Source: Bacteroidales bacterium UBA1216 (GTDB lineage: Bacteria; Bacteroidota; Bacteroidia; Bacteroidales; Paludibacteraceae). Taken from it: a DNA stretch of 9,250 bases. A program made the position numbers and the translations under genes. The stretch spans positions 54,920 to 64,169 of the forward strand of contig DBXI01000027.1 in the NCBI GenBank assembly GCA_002309255.1, written 5' to 3'. The stretch's first letter is position 1. Each line of letters starts with the position of its first letter. Below the pieces are notes generated by a model. That model searched no databases, was not told the DNA's origin, and was given only the letters and a program-made list of their open reading frames with translations. This document shows positions 1 to 5,618 of this stretch, in pieces.

Positions 1-852
1 CTCGAACTCGATTTTGCCGACCATGAGGAACTGGAGTTTGCCGACCGCTCGCAACTGACCGCTCTGCTGAACTCCGCCGCACAGACCATCAGCAGCCTGA
101 TTGCCACCTTCCAGGCAGGCAATGCGATCAAGCAGGGCGTGCAGGTGGCTATCGTAGGTGCGCCCAATGCCGGCAAATCAACGCTGCTCAATGCCCTGCT
201 GGGCGACGAGCGCGCTATAGTCAGCGATATCCGCGGCACGACGCGCGACACGATTGAAGACACAATAATCATCGGCGGCGTGCTGGTGCGGCTCACCGAC
301 ACCGCCGGTATTCAGTCCACCGAGGATATCATCGAGCAGAAGGGCATAGAACGCAGCCGGCAGGCTATCCGTAAAGCACACATTGTAATCGAACTGCTGG
401 ACAGCACCGACCCGCAACCTGTGCTCTCTGCCGATGACCTGAGTCTGCGCCAAGTGCTGCTGCGCGTGCTGAACAAGGTTGATCTGCAATCTTCAAATCC
501 TCAAATTCTCAAATCTTCAAATCCTCAAATCCTCAAATCTTCAAATCTTATATACATCAGCGCCAAACTCGGGGATATACAGCCCTTGCTGTCGCGTCTG
601 GAGAGTGAGGTAGCGCGTCTGACTGCACATACCGACAGCGTGCTGATCAGCAATGCCCGTCACTACGAAGCGTTGTGCCGTGCACAGACTGCTCTTGAGC
701 GTGTGAGCGAAGGCCTGCAGGCGGCACTCAGTGGCGACCTGCTGGCACTCGACCTGCACGACGCACTTGATGCCTTGGGCGAGATAACCGGCGAGGTGTC
801 CTCGCAGGAGGTGCTGAATACCATCTTCGAGCGGTTCTGCATAGGTAAGTGA
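1..852 (+). CDS. mnmE: tRNA modification GTPase MnmE (TrmE), 5'-truncated by the window edge
   Basis: MnmE works with MnmG to install the 5-(carboxymethylaminomethyl) group on wobble uridine of certain tRNAs in the cytoplasm. The open frame runs from base 1, so the N-terminal tetrahydrofolate-binding domain and part of the helical domain are missing; 283 residues remain of a family usually near 455-465. The Ras-like G domain is complete in window residue numbers: G1 GAPNAGKS 53-60, G2 GTTRDT 79-84, G3 DTAG 100-103, G4 NKVD 158-161, G5 SAK 187-189. The closing helical part ends in CIGK (280-283), with the conserved Cys needed for modification. The GTG at 139 opens mid-domain and is not the real start. 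Oddity: between G4 and G5 lies a low-complexity stretch with SSNPQILK twice, encoded by 8-bp tandem repeats. The identification is secure; whether the repeat harms function is unknown. Confidence 0.96.
   Translation, partial: LELDFADHEELEFADRSQLTALLNSAAQTISSLIATFQAGNAIKQGVQVAIVGAPNAGKSTLLNALLGDERAIVSDIRGTTRDTIEDTIIIGGVLVRLTDTAGIQSTEDIIEQKGIERSRQAIRKAHIVIELLDSTDPQPVLSADDLSLRQVLLRVLNKVDLQSSNPQILKSSNPQILKSSNLIYISAKLGDIQPLLSRLESEVARLTAHTDSVLISNARHYEALCRAQTALERVSEGLQAALSGDLLALDLHDALDALGEITGEVSSQEVLNTIFERFCIGK
488..550 (+). repeat. 8-bp tandem repeat array (consensus AATCYTCA) in frame inside mnmE
   Basis: Seven complete 8-bp units, AATCTTCA, AATCCTCA, AATTCTCA, AATCTTCA, AATCCTCA, AATCCTCA and AATCTTCA, are followed by a partial AATCTTA. 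There is a 24-bp higher-order period with a single, synonymous difference (ATT/ATC, Ile), giving the 8-residue protein repeat SSNPQILK. The array spans 63 bp, a multiple of three, so the frame is kept. Any gain or loss of a unit count not divisible by three would break mnmE. The AT-rich composition contrasts sharply with the flanking coding sequence. Confidence 0.9.
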
Positions 853-878
853 CAGTCATAGCGAAGTCGGGTTAACTA

Positions 879-922
879 CTAACGAACATCTAAAGAACAT
901 CCAACGAACAACTAACGTTCGG
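879..922 (+). repeat. Degenerate 11-bp direct repeat, three units plus a decayed fourth
   Basis: Successive 11-bp units are CTAACGAACAT, CTAAAGAACAT, CCAACGAACAA and a diverged CTAACGTTCGG. The first two differ at one base. They begin 27 bp after the mnmE stop codon. No function is evident. Confidence 0.75.
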
Positions 923-1009
923 ATTTGAACATTACTTTGACTAAACCTGAAAAAGTGACTATGCATGTATAAAAAAATGCACTTGCGGAAGTGGCGGAAA
1001 GTTGGTCAC

Positions 1010-1109
1010 AACAAATTTTTGCATGAGACAGTTGAGATTCTTGAGACACTTATAGTTCTGGCTCAACAACTGTCTCAACTGTCTCAAGTGTCTCATGTAA
1101 TTTTTTGTT
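1010..1109. repeat. 100-bp imperfect inverted repeat made of 9-bp units
   Basis: Both ends are mirror images: AACAAA at 1010-1015 against TTTGTT at 1104-1109, and CATGAGACA at 1022-1030 against TGTCTCATG at 1089-1097, with TTGAGA and TTGAGACA blocks also paired inside. Each arm is itself a 9-bp direct repeat: TGAGACAGT/TGAGATTCT/TGAGACACT on the left, and CTGTCTCAA/CTGTCTCAA/GTGTCTCAT on the right. A transcript could fold into a long mismatched hairpin with an AT-rich base. Lying between convergent genes, it may act as a two-way terminator, or may simply be repeat debris. Confidence 0.7.
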
Positions 1110-1111
1110 AT

Positions 1112-1190
1112 GGAACTTTGGGACTTTCGCGCAACTAATAGATATACAGAAACTTATAAACATTCAAAATTCCAATAGTCCCAAAATCCC
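1112..1190. repeat. Second inverted repeat, 14-bp arms
   Basis: The left arm GGAACTTTGGGACT (1112-1125) pairs with the right arm AGTCCCAAAATCCC (1177-1190) at 12 of 14 positions, with a 51-bp spacer. The nine-base core TTTGGGACT/AGTCCCAAA is perfect. The left arm also holds two near-identical 8-bp units in direct order. No function is evident. Confidence 0.55.
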
Positions 1191-1254
1191 ACATCAATTT
1201 TAACTTAATCCGTCCAAACTGACAAAGCTGACAGGAAAAATTTTTATTTTTGAC

Positions 1255-1290
1255 AAAAAGATGTGTCCATTGTTGACTTCTTTCACATCT
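1255..1290 (-). terminator. Possible intrinsic terminator of the feoB-receptor operon
   Basis: On the minus strand, four bases after the receptor stop codon, AGATGTG and CACATCT form a 7-bp stem around an 18-base loop. A run of T residues follows directly. The stem is short, AT-rich and has a large loop, so this is a weak candidate. Position and orientation fit the end of the operon. Confidence 0.35.
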
Positions 1291-1294
1291 GCTG

Positions 1295-3802
1295 TTATTC
1301 GGGTCGGTCGAGTGCCCAACGGAAGCCGACATAGATTTTCCAGCCGGAGGTAGGTGCCCACACCATCGAGGCATCGAAGGGCTGCGCACCATCCATAGAG
1401 ACGAGGCCTTGTGCGTCGTAGGTGCCGAGGATAGGTCGATCTTGGCGGAAGTTAGTCATGTTCTCCGCGCCGAGGTAGAGCGAGCAAGTGCGCCAGTACT
1501 TGGTAACTTGGGCTAAGAGCTGCGGATACCACTTGTGGTAGGTGCTTCCGTTTCGGGTGTAATACTGGTTACGGTCACCCAGATCAAGGTTATCAGGCAT
1601 GCGTCCGGGGCCGTTGAACTGCGCCGTGACATCGAACTGCCACTTCTTTAGAGGGGTGACGTAGCTCATGGTGACGAGGCCTTTGAACTTGTTCTGCAAC
1701 GCTTTCTCGCGGAGCTCATACTGCGCGGTGGCGGTATTGAAGGTGGTTTGACGAACATCGTTGTAGCGGAAGGCGGCGGTGATCGTCCAGCCGCGGAGTA
1801 CTTCCATCGAAGCCTCTATCTGCGCCGTATGGCTGAACGAGCGGGCACCTGTTACGTCGCGCATATTATACAAGGTGACGGCACTCGGCGAGGCATCGAG
1901 GTCAACCAGTATGCCGTCGAAGAAGTTCGTGAAGTAATACTCGGCAGACAATTGCAGGTTGCGTTTGCCGATGGGTATATCGAAGGTCGTGGTCAGACCG
2001 GTGTTCATGCTGCGCTCTTGTGCTGCATTGGTCGGCATGTTCCATGTGCGAGTGCTGACAAGAAAACCTGCGTTATCGGCGATGATGTTCGGCGAACGGT
2101 AGCCCAGCCCCACGCTGCCACGGAGCGTCCACCACTCGAACGGCGCATAGCGGATGTTCAGTCGCGGGGTAGCAAAGAAGCCGTAACGGGTTGAGTAGTC
2201 ACCACGGATGCCGGCTATGAGCGAGAGGTTCTCGCCGTGGGTGAACGTGTATTCAGCAAAGATGCCGGGGGTGAACTCTCTTCGCGATAATTGACAATTG
2301 ACAATTGACAATTGATATTTCAGCGTCTCCCAGTATTGGTCGTAGTTGACAGAGAGGCCTGCGGAGAGTTTGTGGGAGAGTTCGTGGTCTTCGGATCGAC
2401 CAAGATTGGTCGATTCATTCTGGCTGTGATGATGGTGGTGCTCCTCGTTCGACCAGGTGTTCTGGAAGATGGCATTCAGATAACCGTTCGCCTGCGAGGC
2501 TTTCCATGCCTTCGGACCGTAGGTGTTCATCTGGTCGTGGTAGGAACCGGCGGCGATAATTCCGAGCGACATACCGCTTTCCTCATCGAGGATGATGCCG
2601 TTCTTCATGTATCCGTCAACGCGGTCGGTGCGCAGGTCAATCAGATAGGGGTTGGCGGGCGGCGTTATACCCATCCGCTTGCCCATAAGGGTCTCGCGTT
2701 GTCCGCCGTGACGCTCGTCGTGCAGACCGCGTACAAGGAACATGAACGTATAACTGTCGTTCTTGTAGCGCCAGCGGTTGAGCAGGTTGAGATTGCGGTT
2801 GGTGGGCATATCCAGTACACCGTCCATATTGTCATCCATGGGGAAAGCGCCTTCCTGGTAATGCGCCAGGACACTAGTGGAAAGCGTTCCGAGCATCGGG
2901 TCGTCGGGTATAGGTATATCCCATCCGCCGGTGATATTCGCCTCGGCGTGCAACTCCTTGTTAAGCATGACATTGACAGCTATGGGCTGCTGCTTATGCG
3001 GCTTGAGGTACTCGACGTTGATCTGCCCGGTGATAGCCTCGTAGCCATTGATCACGGACGAGGTACCCTTGCTGATCTGCACGGCGTCCATCCACGAACC
3101 CGGGATATACTCCATGCCGAAGGACTGCGCCAGTCCGCGAACAGCCGGGGTGTTCTCGGTCAGCAGTTGCACATACGTGCCGCTCAGGCCGAGCATCTTA
3201 ATCTGCTTGGCCCCCGTGGCGGCATCAGCGTAGGACACATCCACCGATGCGGTAGTCTCAAAGCTCCCACTCAGGTTACAGCAGGCTGCACGACAGAGTT
3301 CGGCTTGGCCGAAGGATTCGGTATTGAACGCCGAGAAGTGCGACTTGATCACCGACTGCCGACGCGCCTCTATGGTCACCTCATCCAGCTGCCGGTCGTC
3401 GGGTATAAGTACGATCATCAGCGTGGAGCGATCACGGACGCGCGTGGTGTCGTTGCGGTAACCGAGGAACGAGGTGACGAGCAGCTTCGTCTTACGGATA
3501 GGTTCGATCTCGAACATTCCCTCGGCATCGGTTGTGGTGCCGACAGTAGTCTCTGCCCACCAGACGTTGGCACCTACGAGCGGTTCGCCCTTATCGTCCA
3601 AAACAACACCTTGCAAGTGGGCAAAAATGGGCATAGAAATGCAAGTAAACCATAGAATAAGCAGGTATTTGGCACATGATGAGCCTAACGGACACCCGTT
3701 GCAGCCCTTGCTGCAATCCGTCCGACGCTGCCGGCGGATAACAAGCCACATGCCCACAGCCGCAGCCAGAACAATCAGTATCGTAAGAATCTTTTGAATC
3801 AT
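1295..3802 (-). CDS. Fusion of a FeoB-associated Cys-rich membrane segment to a TonB-dependent receptor
   Basis: The 835-residue protein has two parts. Residues 1-45 look like a FeoB-associated Cys-rich membrane protein: a membrane segment (5-22), a basic patch (RRQRR, 23-27), then four cysteines at 30, 34, 37 and 43. Residues 46-61 form a second hydrophobic stretch ending in PIFA that resembles a signal peptide. Next come a carboxypeptidase-regulatory-like domain (about 62-135), a TonB-box-like LDEVTI (139-144), a plug with a Cys cluster (170, 174, 175), and a beta barrel to the end. A loop holds five His (455-459). The gene overlaps feoB by 4 bp (ATGA), so translation is probably coupled, and metal uptake is the likely role. 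No Met or stop lies at the junction, so no separate receptor start is apparent. A 7-bp repeat lies in frame at residues 496-505. The receptor call is firm; the substrate is inferred. Confidence 0.9.
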   Translation of the reverse strand: MIQKILTILIVLAAAVGMWLVIRRQRRTDCSKGCNGCPLGSSCAKYLLILWFTCISMPIFAHLQGVVLDDKGEPLVGANVWWAETTVGTTTDAEGMFEIEPIRKTKLLVTSFLGYRNDTTRVRDRSTLMIVLIPDDRQLDEVTIEARRQSVIKSHFSAFNTESFGQAELCRAACCNLSGSFETTASVDVSYADAATGAKQIKMLGLSGTYVQLLTENTPAVRGLAQSFGMEYIPGSWMDAVQISKGTSSVINGYEAITGQINVEYLKPHKQQPIAVNVMLNKELHAEANITGGWDIPIPDDPMLGTLSTSVLAHYQEGAFPMDDNMDGVLDMPTNRNLNLLNRWRYKNDSYTFMFLVRGLHDERHGGQRETLMGKRMGITPPANPYLIDLRTDRVDGYMKNGIILDEESGMSLGIIAAGSYHDQMNTYGPKAWKASQANGYLNAIFQNTWSNEEHHHHHSQNESTNLGRSEDHELSHKLSAGLSVNYDQYWETLKYQLSIVNCQLSRREFTPGIFAEYTFTHGENLSLIAGIRGDYSTRYGFFATPRLNIRYAPFEWWTLRGSVGLGYRSPNIIADNAGFLVSTRTWNMPTNAAQERSMNTGLTTTFDIPIGKRNLQLSAEYYFTNFFDGILVDLDASPSAVTLYNMRDVTGARSFSHTAQIEASMEVLRGWTITAAFRYNDVRQTTFNTATAQYELREKALQNKFKGLVTMSYVTPLKKWQFDVTAQFNGPGRMPDNLDLGDRNQYYTRNGSTYHKWYPQLLAQVTKYWRTCSLYLGAENMTNFRQDRPILGTYDAQGLVSMDGAQPFDASMVWAPTSGWKIYVGFRWALDRPE
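2289..2315 (-). repeat. 7-bp tandem repeat (AATTGAC on the plus strand) in frame inside the receptor gene
   Basis: Three full AATTGAC units plus AATTGA form 27 perfect bases. The reading frame crosses the array as QLSIVNCQLS within the barrel domain. Because 7 is not a multiple of 3, adding or losing one unit would shift the frame. The current copy number is in frame. Confidence 0.9.
3620..3802 (-). other. FeoB-associated Cys-rich module plus internal signal-peptide-like segment of the fusion
   Basis: These codons give residues 1-61 of the fusion. The arrangement C-x3-C-x2-C-x5-C after one membrane helix and a basic patch matches the small proteins normally encoded as a free gene right after feoB. 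By the positive-inside rule the Cys loop should face the cytoplasm. Residues 46-61 would then re-enter the membrane, and cleavage after A61 (I-F-A) would free the receptor into the periplasm. Topology and cleavage are inferred from sequence. Confidence 0.65.
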
Positions 3803-5472
3803 AATAGTAAATTACAGATGAATGCAGCCACCCACGCTATTAGCAGGGAGTTAACTACGGAGAACATCGCCCAGCGCCAGCCAACCTCCTTGCGCAGGGT
3901 GGAGACTGTAGCCACGCAGGGGAAGTACAGCAATATGAATACAAGGAACGCGTAGGCCGTACCGGCGGTGAGTGCCATGGTCGTCAGGTCATATCCGAAC
4001 AGGATAGCGAACGTGGCAGCTATCGCCTCCTTGGCAGGGATACCGGTCATTAGGCAAACGCACATGCGCCAATCAAAGCCTAACGGTGCCATCAGCGGCT
4101 CAAGCCATCGGCCAATAGCCGCCAGCCAGCTGGTCTCCATCTCGTTGATGTCGCCGTTGGGGAAGAACTCCAGCGCCCAGATGATGATCGAGGCAAACAG
4201 CACAACGGTGGTGATCTTCTTCAGGAAATCCTTCACTCGGAACCACACGTGGCCCACTATCGAGTGCAGCGACGGCAACTTGAAGTCCGGCAACTCGTTC
4301 ACCGTGTCGTCCTCATGAGTGCGGAACCACTTTGTTTTCTTCAAGATGAACGCCATCACAAAGCTCAGCAACATACCAAGCACATACAGCGAGCCGAGGA
4401 TGAGCGCGTGGTGGCTATGGAAGAACGTGGAGATCAGCAGTATATACACCGGTAGGCGTGCCGAGCAGCTCATGAACGGCACCATGAGCATGGTCACAGC
4501 GCGGTTCTTGGGGTTGGGGATCGTATCGCGGGCGGCGATGATGGCCGGCACGTTGCAGTCAAAGCCCATGAGCAGCGGGAAGAAACTGCGTCCGTGCAAG
4601 CCTAAGAGGTGCATAAAGCGGTCCATCAGGAAGTTGACACGAGCGGTATAACCTATATCCTCAATCAAGCTCAGACAGGTAAACAGGATGATGATGTTCG
4701 GCAAGGCGGTAACGAGCGATCCTACGCCCTGCACCACGCCATCCGCCAGCAGACTGCGTAGCCAGCCATCGGGCATACGGCTGACGATCAGGTCATACAA
4801 CCAGTCCACCCCCCCCTGCATCCAGTCCTGAATCGGCCCGCCGATAGCGAACGTAGCCCAGAAGATGAAGGCGATTACGGCGAAGAAGATCGGGAAGCCT
4901 GTCCACTTGTTGGTCAAGAGGCGATTGATGCGCTCCTCCCATGTGCGGGTATCTGCATCGGGGTGGACAAGTACCTGCAAGAGCAAACCTTCCATATACG
5001 CGTGCCATGCATCTTCGTCGCTTTGTTCCCATCCGTGGACGATGAAGCGTTCGCGAGCCAGCTGATTGGGGGCGATAGCCGCGCGTCGGATGGTCTGACT
5101 CAGTTCAAGCAGCCCCTCGCCGGTGAGCGTGCTGACCAGCACCACAGGCACGCCGGTCTGCTCGCGGAACGTAGCCAGGTCAAGACGGTGACCTGTGTTA
5201 AGCAGCAGATCGTACCTATTAATGGCTATCACCATCGGATGGCCGTGCTCCATGAACGACGGAGTCATCTGCAAGCACTCCCTAAGCCGCATCGCATCCA
5301 CCACCTGCAGGACGACATCGGTGGGTGTGGTCAGGGTGTCCATCTGCTCGTGCGACGAACATTCATCATATGCCCATTCGCTGCCTATAGCCGACTGACG
5401 CAGCCGGTCGATAACGGCACTCTTACCACTACCGTCCAAACCTACGACCGTTATGTGAAGCTGTTCTGACAT
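3799..5472 (-). CDS. feoB: FeoB-family inner-membrane metal transporter with a reduced G domain
   Basis: FeoB proteins move ferrous iron, in some Bacteroidetes reportedly manganese, across the inner membrane using an N-terminal G domain. Here G1 is GLDGSGKS (11-18), G4 is NRYD (85-88) and a G5-like VSTLTGEG occurs at 113-120. The stretch between GKS and VVDA (57-60) is about 40 residues shorter than in E. coli FeoB and shows no DxxG (G3) or clear G2. The membrane part is well kept: first gate motif CNVPAI (306-311), MVPFMSCSARLPVY after it, and second gate GIPAKEA with K481, followed by about 75 residues to the end. There is no FeoA domain. I chose the ATG at 5472 because an upstream in-frame ATG at 5523 lies in the -33 box. 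At 557 residues it is shorter than usual FeoB (about 700 or more). Confidence 0.9.
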   Translation of the reverse strand: MSEQLHITVVGLDGSGKSAVIDRLRQSAIGSEWAYDECSSHEQMDTLTTPTDVVLQVVDAMRLRECLQMTPSFMEHGHPMVIAINRYDLLLNTGHRLDLATFREQTGVPVVLVSTLTGEGLLELSQTIRRAAIAPNQLARERFIVHGWEQSDEDAWHAYMEGLLLQVLVHPDADTRTWEERINRLLTNKWTGFPIFFAVIAFIFWATFAIGGPIQDWMQGGVDWLYDLIVSRMPDGWLRSLLADGVVQGVGSLVTALPNIIILFTCLSLIEDIGYTARVNFLMDRFMHLLGLHGRSFFPLLMGFDCNVPAIIAARDTIPNPKNRAVTMLMVPFMSCSARLPVYILLISTFFHSHHALILGSLYVLGMLLSFVMAFILKKTKWFRTHEDDTVNELPDFKLPSLHSIVGHVWFRVKDFLKKITTVVLFASIIIWALEFFPNGDINEMETSWLAAIGRWLEPLMAPLGFDWRMCVCLMTGIPAKEAIAATFAILFGYDLTTMALTAGTAYAFLVFILLYFPCVATVSTLRKEVGWRWAMFSVVNSLLIAWVAAFICNLLL

Positions 5473-5492
5473 TGTTTTGCTAATTGCGACTG

Positions 5493-5524
5493 CAAAGATA
5501 CAACATTTTTTTGACATATACAAT
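5493..5524 (-). promoter_or_regulatory. Bacteroidetes-type promoter of the feoB-receptor operon
   Basis: On the minus strand, ATTG (5521-5524), a 20-bp spacer and TATCTTTG (5493-5500) match the Bacteroidetes -33/-7 pattern. Transcription would begin near 5486, leaving a leader of about 14 bases before the ATG at 5472. This rules out the in-frame ATG at 5523. Confidence 0.75.
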
Positions 5525-5563
5525 ACCTAAATGTAGGGAATTTTGCAGAAAAGTGCCGATTTA

Positions 5564-5595
5564 TTTGCAAATATGTTTTTTTTTTCGTAATTTTG
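5564..5595 (+). promoter_or_regulatory. Bacteroidetes-type promoter of the secreted GHL10 gene, with a T10 spacer tract
   Basis: TTTG (5564-5567), 20 bp, and TAATTTTG (5588-5595) match the -33/-7 consensus. The spacer contains ten consecutive T residues (5576-5585). The start codon at 5619 is about 17 bases from the expected transcription start. It is divergent from the feoB promoter, and the two -33 boxes are about 40 bp apart. Confidence 0.75.
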
Positions 5596-5618
5596 TAGCC
5601 TAAATCGTTTGATCAGTC

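Larger units (their letters stand above)
853..1294. other. Repeat-rich spacer between convergent genes, no gene seen
   Basis: This 442-bp AT-rich spacer separates the end of mnmE (+) from the end of the receptor gene (-). No credible coding region was found on either strand. It is largely made of short-period degenerate direct repeats: 11-bp units at 879-922, a 9-bp pair at 982-999, inverted 9-bp arrays at 1022-1097, an 8-bp pair at 1112-1127 (GGAACTTT then GGGACTTT) with an inverted partner at 1177-1190, and a 9-bp pair at 1219-1236 (CTGACAAAG then CTGACAGGA). A possible terminator for the minus-strand operon sits at its right edge. Confidence 0.8.

Noticed and set aside
139..852. Separate short GTPase gene starting at GTG 139
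   Set aside because: The same frame is open upstream to base 1 with MnmE-like helical sequence, so the GTG is internal.
879..1236. CRISPR-like or MITE-like array in the spacer
   Set aside because: Units are only 8-11 bp with no unique spacers of regular length, no cas genes, no transposase and no clear target-site duplication.
1135..1392. Small open frame on the minus strand across the receptor 3' end
   Set aside because: It overlaps the receptor in another frame, and its remainder runs through repeat-rich spacer; no domain or promoter is seen.
2312..3655. Long open frame (447 codons) on the plus strand opposite the receptor gene
   Set aside because: It mirrors the receptor frame, shows no recognisable domain, and the opposite strand encodes a clear receptor; long antisense frames are common in such GC-balanced genes.
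3640..3676. Alternative start for a separate receptor gene near the fusion junction
   Set aside because: The only ATG at the junction is out of frame and gives a short product; the next in-frame ATG (M57) is within the signal-peptide-like segment and would leave too short a hydrophobic core.
5473..5523. Longer feoB start at 5523
   Set aside because: The added 17 residues do not resemble FeoB, and the start would lie inside the -33 promoter box; the ATG at 5472 precedes the G1 motif at the usual distance.
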